A stretch of DNA of 5,345 bases from an uncultured Clostridium sp. (lineage in GTDB: Bacteria > Bacillota > Clostridia > TANB77 > CAG-508): positions 1 to 5,345 of the forward strand of contig USQS01000063.1 of assembly GCA_900556865.1 (NCBI GenBank). The letters run 5' to 3'. A program made the position numbers and the translations under genes. The notes beneath the pieces were generated by a model. It was not told where the DNA came from and made no database searches. It saw only the letters and a program-made list of their open reading frames with translations. Below, piece after piece: positions 1-5,345 of this stretch. How positions within the stretch are numbered: position 1 is the stretch's first letter; each line of letters begins with the position of its first letter.

Positions 1-503
1 CGCCTATATAAACCAATAAATCTTTAGGTGTTGCAATTAATGAAAATAATATTCCGATAATTAATTCTATGTTTTTAGGATTTTGAAAAACTTTACTATT
101 TTCTATTTTATCAATTTTTTCTTTTGGAAAACTTTCATATATAAATTCTTTTCCATATTTTCTTACAAGAAAAAAGATTATTGTTGAGGTAATAACAACT
201 GAACTTAATATAAAAAATGTTCCTCCGAATTGCTCCATAGCACATTCCACTAAGCATTTCCAGTGGTTCTCCTGGTAATACAACAAGAAAAATTTGAGCA
301 AATTGCAAACCTAGCAACATTAAATACCCATAAATTCCAGAATTACTTACTCTTTCTTTAAAAGCAACTTGTCCTTCCAAAGTAGAAAGATTTTTCATTA
401 AAGGAAATAAATATATTATTAAACAAACACTTATTATTATTACTGCTATAAATATTACAAATTTAATTCTTTTTATATTTTTATTTTTCATATATTGCTT
501 CAT
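1..503 (-). pseudogene. TVP38/TMEM64 family (VTT-domain) membrane protein, frameshifted and cut by the window edge
   Basis: Integral membrane protein of the TVP38/TMEM64/DedA-like superfamily. Relatives are linked to membrane lipid handling, but the substrate here is unknown. The first frame (503 down to about 231) gives a basic N-terminus, a first membrane segment (about residues 14-35), then a second hydrophobic stretch leading into the family motif LPGEPLEMLSGMCYGA. After that the frame turns into nonsense (IRRNIFYIKF) and stops at 135. Shifting by one base near 230-231 restores family-like sequence: FGGTFFILSSVVITST, FFLVRKYGKEF, and then ATPKDLLVYIG, which matches the conserved TPKDL region. 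That second frame stays open to position 1, so the C-terminus lies outside the window. The break is either a real mutation or a sequencing error. The start is ambiguous: ATG at 503 is only 1 base from an AGAAGGG site, while in-frame ATG at 491 is 13 bases from it. Family assignment is firm; functional state is uncertain. Confidence 0.85.
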
Positions 504-521
504 TCCCTTCTTGTGGTATAT

Positions 522-550
522 AGTATATCACATAATACATTTGTTCGCAA
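522..550 (-). promoter_or_regulatory. Sigma-A-type promoter for the TVP38-family gene
   Basis: Read on the minus strand, TTGCGA (550-545; 4 of 6 matches to the -35 consensus) is separated by exactly 17 bases from TATACT (527-522; 5 of 6 matches to the -10). Transcription would begin around 515, about 12 bases before the ATG at 503 and 24 before the one at 491, which makes the second ATG the better fit to a normal leader. The separate promoter and the terminator at 663-698 indicate that this gene is not part of the ABC operon. Confidence 0.6.
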
Positions 551-590
551 TAGTTTTAAAAGAATAAATCTAAAAAACATTAATATCATC

Positions 591-634
591 GTTACAATTC
601 ATAGCACATCAATATTTGACCAAAAAATTTTAAT
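591..634 (+). repeat. Direct repeat copy A (left of the ABC operon)
   Basis: Positions 591-620 match 4715-4744 at 27 of 30 bases in the same orientation. The shared blocks are GTTACAATTC, then CATCAATATTTGAC. With a one-base gap the similarity continues through an A-rich run to TAAT at 631-634. This copy lies between the terminator of the ABC operon and the promoter of the TVP38-family gene, and no ORF covers it. Bases 610-616 (CAATATT) and 632-638 (AATATTG) also form a 7-base inverted pair around a 15-base loop; copy B does not share its right arm. The function is unknown. Confidence 0.75.
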
Positions 635-662
635 ATTGTTTTGGAATATCACGTAAGCAAGC

Positions 663-698
663 AAAAAACCACCACGAAAACTTTATTTTCGCAGTAGT
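663..698 (-). terminator. Rho-independent terminator of the ABC exporter operon
   Basis: On the minus strand a 13-base-pair stem (698-686 with 680-668) closes a 5-base loop (685-681) and is followed by a run of Ts reaching 663. It begins 5 bases past the TAG stop of the second ABC gene (706-704). The stem has three G-U wobbles that are valid only in minus-strand RNA. In plus-strand RNA the same positions become A-C mismatches, so the structure is oriented to end transcription of the ABC operon. Confidence 0.9.
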
Positions 699-703
699 TT
701 TTT

Positions 704-2863
704 CTACTCTATTCCTTCGTCAAATTGTGAATTATAAAGATCGGCATATGCTCCGTTTAATTTCATCAATTCATCATGAGTTCCTTGCTCTATTATATTT
801 CCTTCTTTCATAACTAAAATCAAATCTGCATTTTTTATTGTTGATAACCTATGTGCAATAATAAATGAAGTTTTTCCTTTAGTTAATTTATCCATAGCAA
901 TTTGTACAAGTTCTTCTGTTCTTGTATCTACATTTGATGTTGCTTCATCTAAAATAAGAAAAGGCGTATCTTGTAGCATTGCTCTTGCAATTGTAAGTAA
1001 CTGTCTTTGTCCTGCAGAAACACTATCATTTTCAGACAAAACTGAATCATACCCATGTGGCAAAGTTTTAATAAAATGACTTATTCCTACCTCTTTGCAA
1101 ACCTCTTCTAGTTGTTTATCTGTTACATCAGTTTTATTGTAAATAAGGTTTTCTTTTATTGTTCCTTCAAATAACCAAGTATCTTGTAAAACCATTGTAA
1201 ATAATCTATGGATATTTCCTCTTGAAAGCTCTTTTGTAGAAACTCCGTCTATTTTTATATCTCCAGATTTTACTTCATAAAATTTCATAAGTAAATTGAC
1301 CATAGTTGTTTTTCCCGCTCCAGTAGGCCCAACAATAGCAATCTTTTGACCTGGATTTGCAACACAAGAAAAATCTGTTACTGTTGGTTTATTATTATTA
1401 CTATATTGAAATTCAACATGTTCAAATTCGATTTTGCCTTTTACATCTTTAGCTTCAAGAACTTTAGTTATATTTTCTTCACTACACATTTCTTTTTCAT
1501 CAATAAACTGGAACACTCTCTCACTTGCTGCTGCAGTTGATTGAAGATAAGTCATAGCTTGAGCTATTTGTGAAAGCGGGTTTGTAAACAATCTTATATA
1601 AACCATAAATGCAACAATAACACCAAATGTTATAATATTATTCATTGTAAGAATCGCACCAACAATGCAAACTGCAACATAACCAAAATTTCCTATAAAA
1701 TTCATAAGTGGTTGCATTAAACCTGATAAAAATTGGCTCATTCTATTACTTTTTGCAACACGTTTATTAAGTTCGTCAAAAGTTTGATCTGCCTGTTTCT
1801 TACCATTATATACTTTTACAACATTTAGACCAGAATAAATTTCTTCAATATGACCATTCAAATTTCCAAGTTCAACCTGTCTTGCTGTAAAATATTTTTG
1901 TGATTTAGACAATATAAATGCCATTCCAACAAACCCTATCATACTAGAGAAAATTGCCGTTAACGCTAAAATCCAATTTGTATAAAACATCATAATAATA
2001 GTACCTAAAAAAAGTACAATATTTGATACAAAAGATGCTAATGATTGATTCATACTTTGAGCAATTGTATCTACATCGTTTGTAACTCTTGATAAAATAT
2101 CTCCTATTGGGTGTTGGTCAAAATACTCTAATGGTAATTTATTTATTTTATTAGATATTCTCGACCTTAAACTTTTAGCAAATTTATTGGCAACATCAGT
2201 CATTGCAACAGATTGAATAAATACAAATATTGCACTTACCAAATACATTAAAAATAAAGTAATAACAATTTTCTTTATTTTTTCTTTATTCATAAAAGGT
2301 TTTGCAATTTTTTGTATACTTTCAGGCATTTCATCAATTTTTTTATAAACCTCTTGTGCACTAGAATGTGTTTCCATTGTTCCCATAATATTTACAAACT
2401 TTAATTGGTCATCTTTAGAAATCCAAACGCCATCTATTTCAACATCTGTAAAAAGTAAATCTATCATTGCAGGAGAAAACTGTTTATTGCTTTGCATTTT
2501 TTGTAATTCTTCTGGCGAAATTTTCCCTTGCATTGCTAAATCTTTAATTCTATCTTCACTCAAATTCTCTGATATTTTATTTGATAATAATTCTAAATTA
2601 TCTTTGTTTGCAACTAAACCTGAAGATATTTCATCAGTTAGTGCTGACAACTTATCTGGAGCAAGTATTGAAAGCACAGCTCCAAACACAGCCAAAATAA
2701 GAGATATAATTATTAACACTTTTTGTGTTTTTAATTCTTTTACTAATCTTAAAATTGCTCCTTTAAGATCTTTAGCTTTCTCACCCAGAGCTCCTCCCAT
2801 ACCTGGCCCCATATGGCCTTTTCTTTTAGGAGGTGTGTTTAATTTTTTTTCTTCATTATCCAT
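704..2863 (-). CDS. ABC exporter half-transporter, catalytic subunit with large extracytoplasmic loop (BmrD/LmrD-like)
   Basis: Membrane-bound exporter subunit, 719 residues, with fused transmembrane and ATPase domains; expected to pair with the product of the overlapping upstream gene. Visible parts: a Gly/Pro-rich cytoplasmic N-terminus (about 11-27); TM1 (about 48-68); a hydrophilic, mostly helical-looking insert (about 70-195); TM2 (199-221), TM3-4 (275-318) and TM5-6 (383-430). The nucleotide-binding domain starts near 475, with A-loop Tyr487, Walker A GPTGAGKT (512-519), Q-loop Gln560, signature VSAGQ (615-619), Walker B LILDE with catalytic Glu640, D-loop SNVD (643-646) and switch His671. 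The Walker B Glu and His are intact while the signature has SAGQ instead of SGGQ, the pattern of the consensus half of heterodimeric exporters. It is longer than a usual half-transporter (about 580) because of the TM1-TM2 insert. ATG 2863 has an ideal ribosome site. Drug, peptide or lipid export is possible; the substrate cannot be read from sequence. Confidence 0.95.
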   Translation of the reverse strand: MDNEEKKLNTPPKRKGHMGPGMGGALGEKAKDLKGAILRLVKELKTQKVLIIISLILAVFGAVLSILAPDKLSALTDEISSGLVANKDNLELLSNKISENLSEDRIKDLAMQGKISPEELQKMQSNKQFSPAMIDLLFTDVEIDGVWISKDDQLKFVNIMGTMETHSSAQEVYKKIDEMPESIQKIAKPFMNKEKIKKIVITLFLMYLVSAIFVFIQSVAMTDVANKFAKSLRSRISNKINKLPLEYFDQHPIGDILSRVTNDVDTIAQSMNQSLASFVSNIVLFLGTIIMMFYTNWILALTAIFSSMIGFVGMAFILSKSQKYFTARQVELGNLNGHIEEIYSGLNVVKVYNGKKQADQTFDELNKRVAKSNRMSQFLSGLMQPLMNFIGNFGYVAVCIVGAILTMNNIITFGVIVAFMVYIRLFTNPLSQIAQAMTYLQSTAAASERVFQFIDEKEMCSEENITKVLEAKDVKGKIEFEHVEFQYSNNNKPTVTDFSCVANPGQKIAIVGPTGAGKTTMVNLLMKFYEVKSGDIKIDGVSTKELSRGNIHRLFTMVLQDTWLFEGTIKENLIYNKTDVTDKQLEEVCKEVGISHFIKTLPHGYDSVLSENDSVSAGQRQLLTIARAMLQDTPFLILDEATSNVDTRTEELVQIAMDKLTKGKTSFIIAHRLSTIKNADLILVMKEGNIIEQGTHDELMKLNGAYADLYNSQFDEGIE

Positions 2864-4619
2864 TTTCTAATTCCTCCTTTGAAAGTTGTGATAAAGCTAT
2901 TTGTTTATAAACTTCGCAGTTTTCAAGTAGCTCTTTATGTGTTCCCTGACCTACTACTTTTCCTTCATCTAAAACTATTATTTTATCACTATTCATAATA
3001 GTTCCAATTCTTTGTGCCACAATTAAACTTGTAGCATCCTTTGTATATTTTTTTAGTTCTTTTCTTAAAATACTATCTGTTTTATAATCCAATGCAGAAA
3101 AACTATCATCAAATATATATATTTCAGGATCTCTTGCTATTGCTCTTGCAATTGAAAGCCTTTGTTTTTGCCCTCCAGATACATTCGTTCCCCCTTGTGC
3201 AATATGTGCATCATAAGTATTTTCCATTTTTTCCACAAATTCTTTTGCTTGTGCAACTTCCACAGCTTCTTTAACTTTACTATCTGTAGGAGTTTCTTTT
3301 CCATTGTCTCCATAAATAATATTAGACCTTACAGTTCCATTAAACATAACGGCTTTTTGAGATATATACCCTAATTTGTTATGTAAAAATTCACTTGTAT
3401 ATTCTTTTACATTAACACCATCAACTAAAACCTCTCCATCTGTAACATCGTAAAACCTTGGAACTAAATTTATTAATGTAGATTTACCACTACCCGTCGA
3501 ACCTATAAAAGATACAGTCTGACCTTTCTCTACTTTAAATGATATATCTTTTAACAAATATTCATCTGCGTCTGGATACTTAAAAGAAACGTTTCTAAAC
3601 TCAACAGTTCCAACCTCATTTGTTTTATTTTCATTAACAGTTCCTTCTTTTATTGTAATTTCCGTCTCCATTACTTCATTTATACGGTTTGCAGAAACCT
3701 GTGCTCTTGGCATCATCATAAATACAAAAGCAAGTAATAGGAATGAAAATATAACTTGCATTGCATATGAACTAAATACCACCATATTTCCAAATAACAC
3801 TAATTTATCTGCCATTAATGCTCCATCTATTAAGCGTGCACCTATAAAATATATTGCAAGAGTAAGAGTTTGCATTACAAGAAGCATTGTAGGTTGCATT
3901 ACAGAAAAAGCCTTTTGGTTAAACAATTGTAAATTTGTAAGTTTTGTGTTTACATCTTCAAATTTATTTTCTTGATATTTTTCTGCGTCAAAAGCTCTCA
4001 CTACCCTAATTCCAGTAAGATTTTCACGAGTAACCATATTTAGTCTATCTGTTAATTTTTGAACAATCTTAAACCTTGGTATAACAAGAAAAATTAGAAT
4101 TGCAACAACAGTAAGTAAAATTAAAACTGCAACTCCAGTTACCACACTCCATTCCCAGCCTTTATTTAATATTTTTGTAATCGCCCAAATTGCAGTTATT
4201 GGTGCTTTTATTAAGAGTTGAAGGCCCATTGCAACAAACATTTGAATTTGGGTAATATCATTTGTAGTTCTTGTAATTAAACTACTTGTAGAAAAATTTT
4301 TAACTTCCTGCATTGTCAAATTTTCTACTTTATCAAATAGTTTTTTTCTTGTAACCATTGAAAAAACAGCGGAAATATATGATACTATATAACCTGTAAA
4401 CACAGCCAATACTAAACTACCAAGTGCACAGCCTAACATAGCTCCACCATTTTTTATAATATCTTTCATTTCACTTCCTTCTGTTTGTACAAGTACTGTT
4501 ATTTCTGACATATAATCTGGCATTTTAAGTTCTAACCATACTTGACCAAATATCAATACAAATACAACTAAAGTAAGTAACCATTCTTTTAAACCTATAT
4601 TTTTTAATAATTTAAACAT
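2856..4619 (-). CDS. ABC exporter half-transporter, degenerate-site subunit (BmrC/LmrC/TM287-like)
   Basis: First gene of the exporter operon: 587 residues, the normal length for a half-transporter, with six membrane segments (about 12-29, 60-85, 131-150, 156-180, 242-262, 275-302) followed by an ATPase domain from about 337. Motifs: A-loop Tyr348, Walker A GSTGSGKS (373-380), Q-loop Gln421, canonical signature VSGGQ (480-484), Walker B IFDD with Asp505 where the catalytic Glu should be, D-loop SALD (508-511), and Gln536 (VAQRI) in place of the switch His. This Glu-to-Asp and His-to-Gln pair is characteristic of the degenerate half in heterodimeric type IV exporters. In the dimer its intact SGGQ should complete the active ATP site of the partner, while its own Walker motifs form the slow or non-hydrolysing site. 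ATG 4619 is preceded by GAAGGGA (4634-4628) at 8 bases. Substrate unknown; multidrug or peptide export is the usual suggestion for this family. Confidence 0.95.
   Translation of the reverse strand: MFKLLKNIGLKEWLLTLVVFVLIFGQVWLELKMPDYMSEITVLVQTEGSEMKDIIKNGGAMLGCALGSLVLAVFTGYIVSYISAVFSMVTRKKLFDKVENLTMQEVKNFSTSSLITRTTNDITQIQMFVAMGLQLLIKAPITAIWAITKILNKGWEWSVVTGVAVLILLTVVAILIFLVIPRFKIVQKLTDRLNMVTRENLTGIRVVRAFDAEKYQENKFEDVNTKLTNLQLFNQKAFSVMQPTMLLVMQTLTLAIYFIGARLIDGALMADKLVLFGNMVVFSSYAMQVIFSFLLLAFVFMMMPRAQVSANRINEVMETEITIKEGTVNENKTNEVGTVEFRNVSFKYPDADEYLLKDISFKVEKGQTVSFIGSTGSGKSTLINLVPRFYDVTDGEVLVDGVNVKEYTSEFLHNKLGYISQKAVMFNGTVRSNIIYGDNGKETPTDSKVKEAVEVAQAKEFVEKMENTYDAHIAQGGTNVSGGQKQRLSIARAIARDPEIYIFDDSFSALDYKTDSILRKELKKYTKDATSLIVAQRIGTIMNSDKIIVLDEGKVVGQGTHKELLENCEVYKQIALSQLSKEELENG
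2873..2880 (-). promoter_or_regulatory. Strong ribosome binding site inside the upstream ABC gene
   Basis: On the minus strand AAAGGAGG (2880-2873) lies 9 bases before ATG 2863. It sits within the last codons of the upstream gene, where it encodes part of the Lys-Glu-Glu end. The upstream stop (TAA, 2858-2856) falls after the downstream ATG, giving an 8-base overlap. This fixes the start of the second gene and suggests that the two subunits are translationally coupled for balanced amounts. Confidence 0.85.
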
Positions 4620-4660
4620 TTTCCTCTTCCCTTCTCTGCTAATCCTTTTCCATTCTATGT

Positions 4661-4689
4661 ATTTTAGTACTTTATTAAAAAATTGTCAA
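4661..4689 (-). promoter_or_regulatory. Near-consensus sigma-A promoter of the ABC exporter operon
   Basis: Read on the minus strand, a perfect TTGACA (4689-4684) is followed after exactly 17 bases by TAAAAT (4666-4661; 5 of 6). Transcription should start near 4654, giving a leader of about 35 bases before ATG 4619. That is too short for a leader-peptide attenuator or riboswitch such as the one reported upstream of B. subtilis bmrCD. The strength of the promoter suggests either constitutive expression or control by a repressor; the base next to the -35 begins a GTGAATT element that recurs inverted nearby. Confidence 0.85.
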
Positions 4690-4726
4690 GTGAATTTTTT
4701 ATGACCTTTAAATGGTTACAATTCAC
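4690..4726. repeat. Inverted repeat GTGAATT...AATTCAC beside the operon's -35 element
   Basis: GTGAATT at 4690-4696 is the exact reverse complement of AATTCAC at 4720-4726, with 23 bases between them. A further AATTCAC is at 4757-4763. The left arm directly adjoins the -35 hexamer of the ABC operon promoter (4684-4689). The arms are short and the background is AT-rich, so a binding site is only a suggestion; their place between two divergent promoters is what makes them worth recording. Confidence 0.4.
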
Positions 4727-4759
4727 AGACCATCAATATTTGACTTAAAAAATGGTAAT
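4715..4759 (+). repeat. Direct repeat copy B (right of the ABC operon)
   Basis: Second copy of the repeat at 591-634, in the same orientation: 27 of 30 identical bases over 4715-4744, then similar A-rich sequence to 4759. It lies in the divergent intergenic region, between the -35 of the operon promoter (4684-4689) and the -35 of the DUF1836 promoter (4770-4775). The two copies enclose the entire ABC transcription unit, including promoter and terminator. Confidence 0.75.
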
Positions 4760-4769
4760 TCACTTTTTC

Positions 4770-4798
4770 TTGACTAATTTTCAAAAAAATGGTAACAT
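4770..4798 (+). promoter_or_regulatory. Candidate promoter of the DUF1836 gene, with extended -10
   Basis: TTGACT (4770-4775; 5 of 6 to the -35) is followed after 17 bases by TAACAT (4793-4798; 4 of 6 to the -10), with TGG directly before the -10 serving as an extended -10 element. The predicted start, about 4805, coincides with the Shine-Dalgarno AAAGGA (4805-4810), so the leader would be only about 15 bases. That is unusually short, and a start site further upstream cannot be excluded. Confidence 0.55.
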
Positions 4799-4804
4799 AT
4801 TTTA

Positions 4805-4810
4805 AAAGGA
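4805..4810 (+). promoter_or_regulatory. Ribosome binding site that fixes a TTG start
   Basis: AAAGGA lies 9 bases before TTG 4820-4822. The nearby ATG at 4815 is followed at once by a stop (TGA at 4821) and GTG 4812 is in the same wrong frame, so TTG is the only start that opens the DUF1836 reading frame at a proper distance. Confidence 0.8.
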
Positions 4811-4819
4811 CGTGATGTT

Positions 4820-5345
4820 TTGAAAATAAAAGAACCAGAATTACCAGAAAAATTCCACATTCCAAGATGGGAAGAATTACCAAATGTTGATTTATATTTA
4901 GACCAAGTGGTAACATTAATAAACTCTTGTTTAAATGAACTTATTAGTGGTAATATATCTGAAAAAAAAGAAAACCCAATATTAACAAAAACTATGATAA
5001 ATAATTATGTTAAAAATAACTTAATAGAAGCTCCAATAAAGAAAAAATATTCTAAAACACAATGTGCAAAAATTTTTGCAATCTGTGTGTTAAAGCAAGT
5101 TTATAGTATGAATGATATTTTTTTATTAATAACTGAAGCTTTAAAAAGAGTATCTATTGAAATTGCTTATAATAAATTTTGTGACCTATTTGAACAAGCT
5201 TTAATTTGCACATATAATAAAAAAGATTTTATAGATAGTAATATAAATGATGAAGCACGATATTTATTAAAATCTGTCTTGCTTTCTTGTAGTTATAAAA
5301 TTTATGTAGAAAATTTAGTAAATTTAGTAAATACAAAAAATGGCA
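4820..5345 (+). CDS. DUF1836 domain protein, probable DNA-binding regulator, partial at the right edge
   Basis: The reading frame begins with TTG (4820) and stays open for 175 codons to the window end. Members of this family are usually about 150-200 residues, so little is likely to be missing. The N-terminal stretch IPRWEELPNVDLYLDQVVTL (14-33) is the characteristic opening of DUF1836 proteins. Residues about 55-77 (LTKTMINNYVKNNLI, then a Pro and a Lys-rich KKKYS) resemble the first helix-turn-helix and wing of MerR-type regulators, followed by a helix with KQVYSMNDI (92-100). The family has no settled function; a transcription-regulator role is inferred from this pattern and from its divergent position next to an exporter operon. 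The gene is read away from the ABC operon from its own promoter at 4770-4798. No stop codon or terminator is visible within the window. Confidence 0.85.
   Translation, partial: MKIKEPELPEKFHIPRWEELPNVDLYLDQVVTLINSCLNELISGNISEKKENPILTKTMINNYVKNNLIEAPIKKKYSKTQCAKIFAICVLKQVYSMNDIFLLITEALKRVSIEIAYNKFCDLFEQALICTYNKKDFIDSNINDEARYLLKSVLLSCSYKIYVENLVNLVNTKNG

Noticed and set aside
1346..1540. Plus-strand open frame of 64 codons
   Set aside because: It lies antisense inside the ATPase domain of the second ABC gene, has Phe/Ile/Lys-rich low-complexity sequence and no convincing ribosome site; a shadow of the real gene.
2487..2870. Plus-strand open frame of 127 codons
   Set aside because: Antisense to the N-terminal part of the second ABC gene, whose reading frame has clear domain structure; no family resemblance or start signal on this strand.
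3041..3374. Two overlapping plus-strand open frames
   Set aside because: Both are antisense to the well-conserved ATPase domain of the first ABC gene and overlap each other; their sequence is a by-product of AT-rich coding on the other strand.
4620..4654. Leader-peptide attenuator or riboswitch controlling the ABC operon
   Set aside because: The predicted leader is only about 35 bases, with no small open frame and no terminator hairpin before the first ABC gene.
591..4759. CRISPR array or classical insertion sequence suggested by the repeated element
   Set aside because: There are only two full copies 4 kb apart with no spacer-repeat periodicity, no terminal inverted repeats bounding the segment and no transposase gene.
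4716..4916. Minus-strand open frame of 66 codons across the divergent region
   Set aside because: It overlaps the DUF1836 start, its promoter and the repeat, and has no recognisable protein features.

Overview
This is a strongly AT-rich window with no UGA-Trp codons seen. Shine-Dalgarno sites are strong, sigma-A-type promoters are close to consensus, and the gene families are typical of low-GC Firmicutes. A Clostridia-like organism is the best guess, inferred from gene families and base composition rather than from a marker gene.

Layout, left to right. (1) Positions 1-503, minus strand: the N-terminal two thirds or so of a TVP38/TMEM64 (VTT-domain) membrane protein. It is broken by an apparent one-base insertion near 230-231 and runs off the left edge. 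It has its own promoter (522-550). (2) Positions 504-703: a 200-base intergenic region with that promoter, one copy of a roughly 44-base repeat (591-634), and the rho-independent terminator (663-698) of the next operon. (3) Positions 704-4619, minus strand: a two-gene operon for a heterodimeric type IV ABC exporter of the BmrCD/LmrCD/TM287-288 kind. The first gene (4619 to 2856) encodes the half with the degenerate nucleotide site. The second (2863 to 704) encodes the catalytic half, with a large extracytoplasmic insert between TM1 and TM2. The genes overlap by 8 bases and are probably translationally coupled. (4) Positions 4620-4819: a divergent intergenic region with a near-consensus promoter for the operon (4661-4689), the second repeat copy (4715-4759), a set of recurring short motifs that could be operators, and a plus-strand promoter (4770-4798). 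(5) Positions 4820-5345, plus strand: a DUF1836 protein with a TTG start and a MerR-like helix-turn-helix pattern, open at the right edge.

How the parts may work together: the two ABC subunits should form one exporter, driven from one promoter and ended by one terminator. The divergent DUF1836 gene is a candidate regulator of it, inferred from position and from the helix-turn-helix-like pattern only. The two repeat copies lie in the same orientation just outside the operon's promoter and terminator, so the whole transcription unit sits between direct repeats. I see no new system beyond this. The most notable points are the flanking repeats, the motif cluster in the divergent promoter region and the frameshift in the TVP38 gene.
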